Of a DNA stretch of 64,000 nt, positions 8,606-18,126 are shown in pieces. The DNA lies in NCBI RefSeq assembly GCF_014251795.1, contig NZ_CP059201.1, positions 248,001 to 312,000 of the forward strand, written 5' to 3'. Origin of the DNA: Blattabacterium cuenoti. GTDB lineage: Bacteria > Bacteroidota > Bacteroidia > Flavobacteriales > Blattabacteriaceae. The translations under genes and the position numbers were made by a program. Below the pieces are notes generated by a model that saw nothing but the letters and a program-made list of their open reading frames with translations, was not told the origin of the DNA and ran no database searches. Each line of letters opens with the position of its first letter. Within the stretch, counting starts at the first letter, position 1.

Positions 8606-9502
8606 ATGAATTTTCAATATCGGCATAAGCCAGTTCTTACAAAAGAAAGTATAAAAAATTTAATTACAGATCAAAATGGAGTTTATGTAGATGCTACATT
8701 CGGTACAGGAGGACATTCTTATGCTATACTAAAAAAATTAAATAAAAAAGCAACTCTAATCGCTTTGGATCAGGATAAGGAATCTATCGAAAAAAATTGT
8801 ATTCAAGATAAACGTTTTCATTTATTTCACAAAAATTTCATTCATATACGTAATGTTTTGAATCAAAATTGTATAAATAAAGTATCAGGAATATTAGTAG
8901 ATTTGGGAATTTCATCTTTGCAAATAGATAATCCGACAAGAGGTTTTGCGAATCGATTCGATTGTGTTTTAGATATGAGAATGAATCAAGAATCTTTTTA
9001 TTCTGCTCAAAATGTTCTAAATGAATGTTCAAAAAAAAAGTTATTTCATATATTTTATGAATATGGTGAATTAAAAAATGCAAAAAAAATTGCAGATAAA
9101 ATATTTAATAAACGTTTAAAGAAAAATATTAAAACTACTTTGGATTTAATTCGTCTTTTCTCTATAAAAGGATCGTTTAAAAATAAAAAAAGATTTTTTG
9201 CTAGACTTTTCCAGTCTATACGAATAGAAGTTAATAATGAAATAAATGTTTTAAAGGATTTTTTATTAGAATCTTCTAAAATTATATTACCAGGAGGGAG
9301 AATTGCCGTGATTTCATATCATTCTATAGAAGATAGAATTATTAAATATTTTTTTAAAAAAGGAATTATAATAAATAAAGTAAATTTTAAAACTCTTCCT
9401 TTCCAAATGATACATAAAAAAGTCATTAAACCTAGTTTTCAAGAAATCATAAATAATCCACGATCTAGGAGCGCTAGATTAAGAATTGCAGAAAAAACTT
9501 AA
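8606..9502 (+). CDS. rsmH: 16S rRNA (cytosine-1402-N4)-methyltransferase RsmH (MraW)
   Basis: RsmH methylates C1402 of 16S rRNA in the decoding centre. The SAM-binding motif reads DATFGTGGHS (residues ~30-39), LIALDQD follows as the acidic loop, and GILVDLGISS and the late SYHSIEDRIIK are family signatures. The start MNFQYRHKPVL is typical. At 298 residues the length is normal. It is the first gene of the dcw-type cluster. mraZ, usually just upstream in other bacteria, is absent: the next gene upstream is tgt on the other strand. Confidence 0.95.
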   Translation: MNFQYRHKPVLTKESIKNLITDQNGVYVDATFGTGGHSYAILKKLNKKATLIALDQDKESIEKNCIQDKRFHLFHKNFIHIRNVLNQNCINKVSGILVDLGISSLQIDNPTRGFANRFDCVLDMRMNQESFYSAQNVLNECSKKKLFHIFYEYGELKNAKKIADKIFNKRLKKNIKTTLDLIRLFSIKGSFKNKKRFFARLFQSIRIEVNNEINVLKDFLLESSKIILPGGRIAVISYHSIEDRIIKYFFKKGIIINKVNFKTLPFQMIHKKVIKPSFQEIINNPRSRSARLRIAEKT

Positions 9503-9515
9503 AAAATAATATCAA

Positions 9516-9851
9516 ATGAAAAAAAAAATACAAGATATTCTGAAAGGAAAATTTTTAGTAAAAAAAAATGCTTATCGTATTTGGAATTTTATTTTTTTTA
9601 TTACTACACTATCTTTGATTAGCATTACTAGTTCACATATAATGGATAGAAAAATTCGGAAAATAACTCTTCTTGGTGAAGAAATAAAAGAATTAAAATC
9701 TGAATACGCAGATTTACATAGTAAATGTATGAAAATACAATTAGCTTCTTTTATAAAAAAAAAATTAGTGAATGAATTAAAAGATTTAGACTCTCCTCCA
9801 TATGAATTAATCATAGATAAAAAAGATGTGGATTATCTCCAAAAAAAATGA
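9516..9851 (+). CDS. ftsL: FtsL-like cell division protein
   Basis: This is a 111-residue bitopic protein with a basic N-terminus, one membrane helix (about 25-42) and a coiled-coil-prone periplasmic segment rich in Lys/Glu/Leu. The assignment rests on size, topology and position between rsmH and ftsI, because FtsL sequences are poorly conserved. FtsL would recruit FtsW/FtsI with FtsQ. No separate FtsB is seen in the window. The stop overlaps the ftsI start by ATGA. Confidence 0.7.
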   Translation: MKKKIQDILKGKFLVKKNAYRIWNFIFFITTLSLISITSSHIMDRKIRKITLLGEEIKELKSEYADLHSKCMKIQLASFIKKKLVNELKDLDSPPYELIIDKKDVDYLQKK

Positions 9852-11827
9852 AACAAAAAAGATATATTCTATTATATAAGTCTTATTTAATTGGTTTTTT
9901 ATTCATATTTATTGCCGCATTAATTATTTTCAATTTATTTTATATTCAAAATTATTATTATTCAGAAGGATACAAAAAATCTGTTATAGAAAAAACGATT
10001 AGAACCAATTTAATTAAAGCTAAACGTGGAAATATTTATGCATCAGATAATAGTATTTTAGCAATGTCTATTGTAAGATATGATATTCACATTGATTTTA
10101 GGTCTATATCTGAAAAATTATTTCAAGAAAATGTTTATTCATTATGTAATTCTTTAGAATTTCTATTTAAAAAACCCAAATTTTTTTTCTATAAAAAATT
10201 TCGATATGAAAAAAAAAGGGGGAATAGATATTTTTTATTAGCAAAAAATTTAGATTATCCACATTTTAAAATATTACAAAATTTTCCCATTTTCAATAAA
10301 GGACAAATACGAGGGGGGTTCATTGTAGAAAAAAAGATATGTCGAATTCATCCATTGGAAAATATTGGAAAAAGAACATTAGGATATGATGATCATAGAG
10401 GAAAAGCCGGATTAGAAGGAGCTTTTAGCAAATATTTGAAAGGAAAGGATGGAAAAAGATTAGAACAACGTATTAGTTTGAAAATATGGAAACCATTGAA
10501 ATCAGAAAACGAAATTAATCCAGAAGATGGAAAAGACGTTTATTCAACAATAAATATATATTTACAAGATGTCGCCTATCATGCATTACTTCAAGAGTTA
10601 TCTATTTCTCAAGCAGATCATGGATGTGTAATTTTGATGGATGTAAAAAGTGGAGAAATTCCTGCTATGATCAATTTAGAAAAAACTAAAAAAAATACTT
10701 ATGAAGATTTAAGAAATTTTGCAGTATGGGAAGGAAGTGAACCTGGATCAACTTTTAAAACTATGGCTATTCTTGCTGCTCTTGAAGATAAAAAAATAGA
10801 TGTAGATATGATTGTCAATACTCAAGGTGGAGTCATGAAATTAAGAGGAGAAAAAATACGGGATAGTCATTACAGTGGACATGTTGAAATGAATCCAAAG
10901 CAAATTTTAGAATTTTCTTCAAATGTGGGAATAGCAAAAATTATTTATGAAAATTATAAAGAAAATCCGGAAAAATTTATAGAACACTTACGAAAATGGA
11001 AATTAGATAAAAAAATAGATATAGACATACCGGGAGAAAGTATGCCTTTTATACCAGATCCTGGAAAAAAAAATTGGAGTAGCATTACCTTACCATGGAT
11101 GACTTTTGGATATAATATAAAACTAACTCCTTTACAAATACTTACTTTTTATAATGCTATTGCAAATCAGGGTAAAATGATTAAGCCTTTATTTATTAGA
11201 AAGATAAAACATCATGGAAAATGTATAAAAAAATATACAAAACCTATTGTTATGATTCCTTCTATAGCTGAGAAATCTTCTTTAATGAAAATACAAAATA
11301 TGTTAGAAGGAGTTGTAAAAAATGGAACAGCTAAAAAATATTATAATTCAGAATATCCTTATGCAGGAAAAACGGGAACAACACAATTAAATTATTGGAA
11401 AAAAGGAAAACCCGTATCTTACAATAGTTCTTTTGTAGGATACTTTCCTGCTAAAAATCCAAAATATTCTTGTATTGTAGTCATTTCAAAACCAGAGAAA
11501 GGATATTACGGAATCGAGGTAGCAGTTCCTGTATTTGACAAAATAGCTAAATATATCTACACAAGAATAGGTAGAAAAATATTTTTAACAAAGAAAAAGA
11601 ATAAAGAAAATTTACTCAATAAAATTGGAGAATCAAAAAATTTTTTTACTGATAAATGGATCATGCCTAATGTAGTATCTGTTCCTGGTAAAGAAATCAT
11701 ACCTATATTGGAAAATAGGGGTTTTCATATAGAATATGAAGGAACAGGAAAAGTATTAACTCAATCTATTCGACCAGGAAAAAAATTGAAAAAAAATCAG
11801 ATGATATTTTTGAAATTAGAAGAATGA
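9848..11827 (+). CDS. ftsI: Division-specific transpeptidase FtsI (PBP3) with PASTA domain
   Basis: A membrane anchor (about 10-33) precedes a dimerisation domain and a penicillin-binding transpeptidase domain. The active-site motifs are SxxK at 301-304 (GSTFK), SxN at 357-359 (SSN) and KTG at 508-510 (AGKTGT). The C-terminal ~45 residues, from MPNVVSVPGK to FLKLEE, form one PASTA-like domain, as in Bacteroidetes and Gram-positive homologues. The enzyme cross-links septal murein with FtsW. An in-frame A9 tract (11065-11073) equals in length the tract that is out of frame in murD. It overlaps both neighbours by ATGA. Confidence 0.94.
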   Translation: MKQKRYILLYKSYLIGFLFIFIAALIIFNLFYIQNYYYSEGYKKSVIEKTIRTNLIKAKRGNIYASDNSILAMSIVRYDIHIDFRSISEKLFQENVYSLCNSLEFLFKKPKFFFYKKFRYEKKRGNRYFLLAKNLDYPHFKILQNFPIFNKGQIRGGFIVEKKICRIHPLENIGKRTLGYDDHRGKAGLEGAFSKYLKGKDGKRLEQRISLKIWKPLKSENEINPEDGKDVYSTINIYLQDVAYHALLQELSISQADHGCVILMDVKSGEIPAMINLEKTKKNTYEDLRNFAVWEGSEPGSTFKTMAILAALEDKKIDVDMIVNTQGGVMKLRGEKIRDSHYSGHVEMNPKQILEFSSNVGIAKIIYENYKENPEKFIEHLRKWKLDKKIDIDIPGESMPFIPDPGKKNWSSITLPWMTFGYNIKLTPLQILTFYNAIANQGKMIKPLFIRKIKHHGKCIKKYTKPIVMIPSIAEKSSLMKIQNMLEGVVKNGTAKKYYNSEYPYAGKTGTTQLNYWKKGKPVSYNSSFVGYFPAKNPKYSCIVVISKPEKGYYGIEVAVPVFDKIAKYIYTRIGRKIFLTKKKNKENLLNKIGESKNFFTDKWIMPNVVSVPGKEIIPILENRGFHIEYEGTGKVLTQSIRPGKKLKKNQMIFLKLEE

Positions 11828-13293
11828 AAAAATTCTTAAAAGATGTACTACAAAAAGTACATGTGTTAAAAATGATAGGAAAAAATACTTCTAAATTTGT
11901 AGAAGGAATTTCTATGAATTCAAAAATAGTACAATCTAATATGATTTTTGTAGCTAAAAAAGGAAAAATAACAGATGGACATAAATTTATTATAGATGCG
12001 ATTCAAAAAGGAGCTCATACTATAGTTTGTGAAAAAAGTCCTTCTTTTATTCATAGAAATATCACATACATATTAGTTCAAGATTCTATGGAAGCTTTAG
12101 GTATTATCTCATCTAATTTTTATGATCATCCTACAAGAAAAATAAAATTAATAGGAATTACGGGAACAAATGGAAAAACCTCTGTCGCAACAATACTTCA
12201 TCAATTATTTTCTAAAATAGGAGAAAGAAATATTCTTATTTCTACTATAGGAATCAAAATATTGTCTAAAAAATATCCTACAACACATACTACCCCTGAT
12301 ATTATTGAAATTAATAAATATTTAAATATTTCAATACAAAAAGGATGTAAGTATGCTTTTATGGAAGTTAGTTCACATGGAATACATCAAAAAAGAATTG
12401 CAGGATTATTATTCAAAGGAGGCATTTTTACTAATATCACACATGATCATTTGGATTATCATAGATCTTTTGATCATTATTTATTAACTAAAAGGATTTT
12501 TTTTGAAAATTTATCTGAAAAAGCTTTTGCATTAATTAATTTAGATGACGAAAATTCGCATAAAATCATAAAAAAAACTTTAGCTAAAACCTATTTTTAT
12601 GGAATAAAAAAAAATGCAAATTTTAAAATTCAAATTTTGAAAGAAAGCATAAATGGAAATCAATTATTAATTGATGGTCATGAAATTTTTACTCATTTGA
12701 TAGGAAAATTTAATATTTATAATCTATTAGCCAGTTATGCTACAGCTATTTTATTGGGAAAAAATAAATATGATATTATTAATAAAATCAAATATGTTCA
12801 ACCGATCAAAGGTCGTTTTGAGCAATTTATATCCAGTTCTGGCATTTCTATTATTGTAGATTATGCACACAATCCAGATGGATTAAAATCTATTTTAGAT
12901 AATCTTAAAAAAAGAAAAAAAAATAATGAAAAATTAATTTGTGTTATAGGTTGTGGAGGAAATAGGGATATCAAAAAACGTTCTATGATGGGAAAAATTG
13001 TTTATGAAGCGTGTGATATATCTATTTTCACATCAGATAATCCAAGATATGAAAATATCAATAAAATATTAAATGATATGATAAATTTTGAATCATCTTT
13101 CAAAAAAAAATCTATTTTAACCTTTGTAAAACGAGAAAGAGCTATTCAAGCTGCTATTCAGATTGCTCAAAAAAAAGATATTGTTCTAATAGCTGGAAAA
13201 GGACATGAAACTTTTCAAGAAATTAAAGGAAAACGTTATGATTTTAATGATATGAAAATAGCTAAAAATTTGTTAAAAACTTACTCTAAGTAA
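11824..13293 (+). CDS. murE: UDP-MurNAc-tripeptide synthetase MurE (meso-DAP adding)
   Basis: MurE adds the third amino acid to the UDP-MurNAc-dipeptide. The ATP-binding loop GITGTNGKTS is at 111-120. The DNPR motif at 405-408 is the marker for meso-diaminopimelate specificity rather than lysine, which fits with dapF elsewhere in the window. All three Mur-ligase domains are present at 489 residues. The start overlaps the ftsI stop by 4 bp and mraY begins 2 bp after the stop, so translation is probably coupled. Confidence 0.95.
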   Translation: MKKFLKDVLQKVHVLKMIGKNTSKFVEGISMNSKIVQSNMIFVAKKGKITDGHKFIIDAIQKGAHTIVCEKSPSFIHRNITYILVQDSMEALGIISSNFYDHPTRKIKLIGITGTNGKTSVATILHQLFSKIGERNILISTIGIKILSKKYPTTHTTPDIIEINKYLNISIQKGCKYAFMEVSSHGIHQKRIAGLLFKGGIFTNITHDHLDYHRSFDHYLLTKRIFFENLSEKAFALINLDDENSHKIIKKTLAKTYFYGIKKNANFKIQILKESINGNQLLIDGHEIFTHLIGKFNIYNLLASYATAILLGKNKYDIINKIKYVQPIKGRFEQFISSSGISIIVDYAHNPDGLKSILDNLKKRKKNNEKLICVIGCGGNRDIKKRSMMGKIVYEACDISIFTSDNPRYENINKILNDMINFESSFKKKSILTFVKRERAIQAAIQIAQKKDIVLIAGKGHETFQEIKGKRYDFNDMKIAKNLLKTYSK

Positions 13294-13294
13294 G

Positions 13295-14473
13295 ATGATT
13301 AATTTTTTGAAATACTTTTTATTGATTATCAATATCAATTCTATTTTTTATAGAGCGATTATCGCTTTTTTTTTATCGTTTTGCATAGCTTTTATTTTAT
13401 ATAAAAAAATTATATGTTGGAATCGAAAAAATAGTATTATAGGAGAACAGATACGAGATCTTGGACTTTTTGGACAAAAAGAAAAAGAAGGGACGCCAAC
13501 TATGGGAGGTGTTGTTATGATATTTTCAACATTAATTTCTACAATATTATTTTCTACATTACATAATGTATATATACTCATGTTGATAATGACTACATTG
13601 TATATGGGTTGTATTGGATTTATAGATGATTATATTAAAATCAAACATAATAAAAAAGGACTTAATATAATGTGTAAAATATTAAGTCAAATTCTATTAG
13701 GAATTTTTGTTGGGAGTACTATGTATTTCAATTGTATTAAAAAACAAAAAATAGAATCAAAAAATTTTCCTATAAAAAAAGAATATGAATTAAAAACCAG
13801 TATTCCTTTTTTTTCTTCCATATATCAAAATAATGAATTTGATTATACTAATATTTTGAGTTGGTATAATAAAAAATGGAAAAAATATACATGGACTATT
13901 TTTATTCCTATTGTTATTATAATTATAACATTTGTATCCAATGGAGCGAATTTAACTGATGGAATAGATGGATTAACAGCTGGAATTTCTTCTATTATTT
14001 TTGTTACATTATCTTTATTATCTATAATTTCCAGTAATAAAATATATTCCTCATATTTTAATTTTATCTATATACCTCATATAGAAGAAACAATCATATT
14101 TTCTTCTTCTTTTTTAGGAACTTTAATAAGTTTTCTTTGGTATAATACTTATCCAGCTCAAATTTTCATGGGAGACACTGGAAGCTTAACTATAGGAGGA
14201 GTCATGGCTACACTAATTATTATAAATAAAAAAGAATTCATACTACCTATTTTAGGTGGAATTTTTTTCGTAGAAAATATTTCTGTAATTATACAAGTCT
14301 TGTATTTTAGGTATTCTAAAAGAAAATATGGCATAGGAAAAAGAATTTTTCTTATGGCTCCTTTACATCATCATTTTCAAAAACTAGGATATCATGAAAA
14401 TAAAATTTTTAATCGTTTTGTGATCATACAAATGATACTTTCTATGTTAGTATTTATTTTATTAATTATTTAA
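13295..14473 (+). CDS. mraY: Phospho-MurNAc-pentapeptide transferase MraY
   Basis: MraY transfers phospho-MurNAc-pentapeptide to undecaprenyl phosphate, making lipid I at the inner membrane. Motifs seen are GTPTMGGVV, the aspartates in FIDDYIKIK, GANLTDGIDGL, FMGDTGSLTIGG and the late APLHHHFQ. Around ten hydrophobic segments are visible. At 392 residues it is longer than the E. coli enzyme (~360), owing to an insert near 150-190, a pattern I recall from Bacteroidetes. It sits between murE and murD in the cluster. Confidence 0.95.
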   Translation: MINFLKYFLLIININSIFYRAIIAFFLSFCIAFILYKKIICWNRKNSIIGEQIRDLGLFGQKEKEGTPTMGGVVMIFSTLISTILFSTLHNVYILMLIMTTLYMGCIGFIDDYIKIKHNKKGLNIMCKILSQILLGIFVGSTMYFNCIKKQKIESKNFPIKKEYELKTSIPFFSSIYQNNEFDYTNILSWYNKKWKKYTWTIFIPIVIIIITFVSNGANLTDGIDGLTAGISSIIFVTLSLLSIISSNKIYSSYFNFIYIPHIEETIIFSSSFLGTLISFLWYNTYPAQIFMGDTGSLTIGGVMATLIIINKKEFILPILGGIFFVENISVIIQVLYFRYSKRKYGIGKRIFLMAPLHHHFQKLGYHENKIFNRFVIIQMILSMLVFILLII

Positions 14474-14477
14474 AAAA

Positions 14478-15841
14478 ATGAAAAAAAAATTCATAGTTAT
14501 ATTGGGTGGAGGAGAAAGCGGAGTAGGGGCAGCTTTATTAGCTAAAAATAATGGATTAAAAATATTTTTATCTGATTCTGGAATTATCACGGATGAATAT
14601 AAAAAAATTTTAATAAAAAATCAAATTCCTTTTGAAGAAAAAGGACATACGGATAATTTCATTATTCGAAATGCTATGAAAGTGATAAAAAGTCCTGGAA
14701 TTTTTTATAAAAAAAATTCTTTGATAAGAAAGATCAACTCTTTAGGGATTCCCATCCAATCCGAATTGGAATTCGGTAAAAGTTATATCAATAATTCTTA
14801 TATCATAGGAATCACAGGAAGTAATGGAAAAACAACAACTTGTTCTATTATTTATCAAATACTGAAAAAGTCAGGTATACATGTAGGAATTGCAGGAAAT
14901 ATTGGACGTAGTTTTTCTAAAGAAGTTATAAAAAAAAAGATGTTTACGTATTAGAAATGAGTAGTTTTCAATTAGATGATTGTTATAATTTTAGGTCAAA
15001 TATTGCAGTACTATTAAACATAACAAGAGATCATTTAAATATATATGAGAATTTTGAAAATTATATTGATTCAAAATTTAGAATAGCGACTTTTCAAAAA
15101 AAAGAAGATATTTTGATTTACAATCATGACGATCCAATTATAAGAAAAGGGTTAAAAAAATATCCTATTATATCTCATTGTATTCCTTTTTCTATAAAAG
15201 AAGAATTGCATATAGGTGCTTATATAAAAAATCATAAAATATTTATTCGAAATAAAAAAAATGAAGAAATAGATTTTCTATCTATAGAAGATATTCCTTT
15301 AATAGGAGATCATAATTTCTATAACATAATGGCTTCATTGATTATATCAAAAATATTAAACGTAAAAAAAAAATTAATAATTTCCATATTATTAAAATTG
15401 AAATCTATAGAACACCGTATGGAAAAAATACACAATATAAATGGAGTACAATTCATTAATGATTCTAAAGCTACTAATGTAAATGCAGTTTTTTATGCGT
15501 TAAAAAGTGTGAATGCACCTATAATATGGATAGCAGGAGGAGAAGATAAGGGTAATAACTATATAGAATTAATTCCATTGGTTAAAAAAAAAGTAAAAGC
15601 TATGATTTGTTTAGGACAAAACAATGAAAAAATTATAAATTCTTTTAAAAATATCATTAATATTATTTTGGAAACAAAAAATATGAAAAAAGCTGTTTAT
15701 ATGGCTTATATGTTATCTTCTCATGGAGATAATATTTTATTTTCTCCTGCTTGTTCTAGCTTTGATCTTTTTAAAGACTATCAAGAAAGAGGAAATAAAT
15801 TTAAACAAGAAGTAAGAAAACTGATTTATGAAAATTTATAA
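14478..15841 (+). CDS. murD: UDP-MurNAc-L-alanine:D-glutamate ligase MurD, split by a frameshift at a poly-A slippery site
   Basis: Two adjacent frames together make a full MurD. The first (14478-14954, 158 residues) has the N-terminal domain and the ATP loop GITGSNGKTTT. The second (conceptually from about 14940 to 15841) continues with DVYVLEMSSFQLDD, NITRDHL, NDSKATN and AGGEDKG to the normal C-terminus. The break lies on an A9 run. Adding one A in the RNA, or a -1 ribosomal slip on A AAA AAG, restores a continuous protein of about 454 residues, the normal length. All flanking cluster genes are intact, and MurD is essential when murein is made. So rescued expression or a sequencing error is likelier than a true pseudogene. 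As written in the DNA the gene is interrupted. Confidence 0.85.
14933..14939 (+). promoter_or_regulatory. A AAA AAG slippery heptamer in murD, in phase for -1 frameshifting
   Basis: The zero frame reads ATA AAA AAA AAG ATG to a TAG at 14952. The heptamer A AAA AAG is in the phase used by E. coli dnaX. A -1 slip gives ...KKK-DVYVLEMSSF, which joins the second murD frame. The same run (A9, 14930-14938) could also be corrected by transcriptional slippage to A10. No clear stimulatory hairpin is obvious downstream. Confidence 0.55.
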
Positions 15842-17027
15842 AAAAAAAGATTTTTTTTTAAATAAATATATAAAAGGAGATAGATATTTATGGGCTTTTA
15901 TATCTTTGTTGGCTATATTTTCTTTTTTACCAGTTTATTCTGCTAGTACAAATTTAGTTACTACATATGGAGGGTCAAATACAGTGTTTAGTTATTTATT
16001 AAAACATGCTATTTTTTTATTAGTTGGATTTTGTATCCTTTTTGTTACTCAATTTATAGATTATAAATATTTTTATCGAATGTCTATTCTTTCCATGCCT
16101 ATAGTATTCATTTTATTAATTTTCACTATAAGTCAAAGAAAAGAATTAGATGGAGTGAATGCTTCTCGTTGGCTACACATTCCAATTATTAACATATCTT
16201 TTCAAACTTCTAGTATTGCTGGATTAGTTCTATTCATTTATTGTGCCAGATATTTAGCTAATAAAAAAAAAATAAACTTTATAAATTCTTTTTTTCCCTT
16301 GTTATTTCCAATATTTCTTATCATTGGATTAATTTTTCCTGCTAATGGTTCTACTGCTGTTATTGTTTTTCTATCCGTTTTAATTTTGCTTTTTATAGGA
16401 GGATACCCATTTATAAGTGTTATAGGAGTTCTTTCAATGGGTATTTTATTTTCTGGAATATATATTTATTCTGTTATTAAATGGGGATATAAGAACCCAA
16501 TGAATAGGGTATATACATGGAAAAGTCGTATAGAAAAATTTTTAGATCATGAATCGAAAGAAAGTTATCAAATGAAACAATCTAAAATGGCTATTGTTTT
16601 AGGAAATAAATTTGGTCGTGGTCCAGGTAAAAGTGTTTTAAAGGCTTTTCTACCACAATCTTCTTCAGATTTTATATATGCTATTATAATAGAAGAATAT
16701 GGGTCTGTTGGAGGTGTTATCCTTTTATTTATTTATATACTAATTCTAATGAGAATTATGATAATAGCTACGAAAGTAACAAATTATTTTTGTTCTTTGT
16801 TAGTTCTTGCTGTAGGGTTTCCTATTATCAATCAAGCTCTCATTAACATGGGAATAGCTGTTGGTTTATTTCCAGTAACAGGACAAACTTTACCTTTAAT
16901 TAGTGCTGGAGGAACTTCTATGTGGGTTACTTTTTTTAGTTTTGGCATTATATTAAGTGTTAGTAAAATGATATATAAAAATTCCACTAATGACTCAAAT
17001 TATAATATAATTCATCATGAATCATGA
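15828..17027 (+). CDS. ftsW: Septal SEDS glycosyltransferase FtsW
   Basis: FtsW polymerises lipid II at the septum with FtsI. The protein has about ten hydrophobic segments and the SEDS signatures FGRGPGKSVLK, PQSSSDFIYAIIIEEYGSVGG and a late TGQTLPLISAGGTS. Position between murD and murG, next to ftsI in the same cluster, favours FtsW over RodA. At 399 residues the length is normal. Its start overlaps the end of murD by 14 bp, so it may depend on translation of the second murD frame. Confidence 0.93.
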   Translation: MKIYKKKDFFLNKYIKGDRYLWAFISLLAIFSFLPVYSASTNLVTTYGGSNTVFSYLLKHAIFLLVGFCILFVTQFIDYKYFYRMSILSMPIVFILLIFTISQRKELDGVNASRWLHIPIINISFQTSSIAGLVLFIYCARYLANKKKINFINSFFPLLFPIFLIIGLIFPANGSTAVIVFLSVLILLFIGGYPFISVIGVLSMGILFSGIYIYSVIKWGYKNPMNRVYTWKSRIEKFLDHESKESYQMKQSKMAIVLGNKFGRGPGKSVLKAFLPQSSSDFIYAIIIEEYGSVGGVILLFIYILILMRIMIIATKVTNYFCSLLVLAVGFPIINQALINMGIAVGLFPVTGQTLPLISAGGTSMWVTFFSFGIILSVSKMIYKNSTNDSNYNIIHHES

Positions 17028-18126
17028 TATTTTATCATATAGAATAATTATTGGAAGTGGAGGAACAGGAGGACACATATATCCGGGAATAGCTATTGCT
17101 AATGAACTTAAAAAACAACTTCCGAAAGTTAATATTCTGTTTATAGGATCTAAAAATCATATGGAAATGCGAGAGATTCCAAAATTCGGATATCCCATTG
17201 AAAAAATTTGTCTTTCAGGTGGAAAGGATAAATTTCTTTCTATATCTGGTTTCATTTTATCTATACAACTAATATATAGTTTTTTTTTAGCAAATAAAAT
17301 TATGAAAAAATTTTCTCCCGATATAGTTATCGGGACAGGTGGATTTATCAGTTTTCCTACCTTATATGCTGCAAAAAAGAATAAAATACCTATCTTAATT
17401 CAAGAACAAAATTCTTTTCCTGGATTAACTAATAGAATATTTTCTCGTTATGCGAATAAGATATGTATTGCTTATGAACAAGCAAAAAAATCTTTTCCAA
17501 AAGATAAAACGATCATAACTGGAAATCCAGTTAGATCTGAAATATTGCAATTACCTAGTAAAGAAAAAGCTTGCATTCATTTAGGATTAAAAAAAACAAA
17601 ACCTATTATTTTATCTATAGGAGGAAGTCAAGGGTCTCATAGTATGAACAATGCTTGGATAAAAGGATTAAAAAAAATAATAGAATTGGATATGCAACTG
17701 ATTTGGCAGGTAGGAAAATTTGATATTCATAAGATTAAAAAAAATAAAATGTTTTATCATTCGAATATCATATTTATGGAATTTATTGAAAATATCCCTA
17801 TATGTTATGCTGCGGCAGATATCATTGTATCTAGAGCTGGAGCTTTAACTATATCAGAAATATGTATAATAGGAAAACCATATATATTAGTACCTTATCC
17901 TTGGTCTTCAAATGATCATCAAAATAAAAATGCTAAAATATTAGAAGAAAAAGAGGCCGCTTTAATTGTAAATAATGAGGATATAGAGAAAAAATTAGTG
18001 AATTCTGTTGTCAAATTAGTGAATGATTCTAATATGAAAAACAAAATGAGAAAAAATATATTAAAATTAGGAAAACCTCAAGCAACAAATGATATTGTAA
18101 ACGAAATTTTACAAATTATTTTATGA
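17017..18126 (+). CDS. murG: UDP-GlcNAc:lipid I N-acetylglucosaminyltransferase MurG
   Basis: MurG makes lipid II on the cytoplasmic membrane face. The N-terminal GSGGTGGHIYPGIAIA loop, GTGGFISFP, EQNSFPGLTNR and the GGSQGS motif opening the second Rossmann domain are all present. The donor-sugar region reads SRAGALTISE followed by VPYPWSSNDHQ. At 369 residues the length is normal. The start overlaps ftsW by 11 bp and the stop overlaps murC by ATGA. Confidence 0.95.
   Translation: MNHDILSYRIIIGSGGTGGHIYPGIAIANELKKQLPKVNILFIGSKNHMEMREIPKFGYPIEKICLSGGKDKFLSISGFILSIQLIYSFFLANKIMKKFSPDIVIGTGGFISFPTLYAAKKNKIPILIQEQNSFPGLTNRIFSRYANKICIAYEQAKKSFPKDKTIITGNPVRSEILQLPSKEKACIHLGLKKTKPIILSIGGSQGSHSMNNAWIKGLKKIIELDMQLIWQVGKFDIHKIKKNKMFYHSNIIFMEFIENIPICYAAADIIVSRAGALTISEICIIGKPYILVPYPWSSNDHQNKNAKILEEKEAALIVNNEDIEKKLVNSVVKLVNDSNMKNKMRKNILKLGKPQATNDIVNEILQIIL

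Noticed and set aside
13354..13374. AGCGATTATCGCT followed by a T run, like a terminator, at the start of mraY
   Set aside because: The stem is only 4-6 bp and the sequence encodes conserved hydrophobic residues. The same 13-mer recurs at 29401-29413 in rlmB as codons for AIIA without a T run, so chance and coding explain it.
14957..15841. Second half of murD as an independent gene
   Set aside because: It starts inside the conserved LEMSSFQLDD motif and lacks the ATP loop; the upstream frame supplies exactly the missing part.
17316..17335. 8-bp-arm hairpin TCCCGATA/TATCGGGA in murG
   Set aside because: Short, no T tract, and it encodes the conserved SPDIVIGTGG segment.
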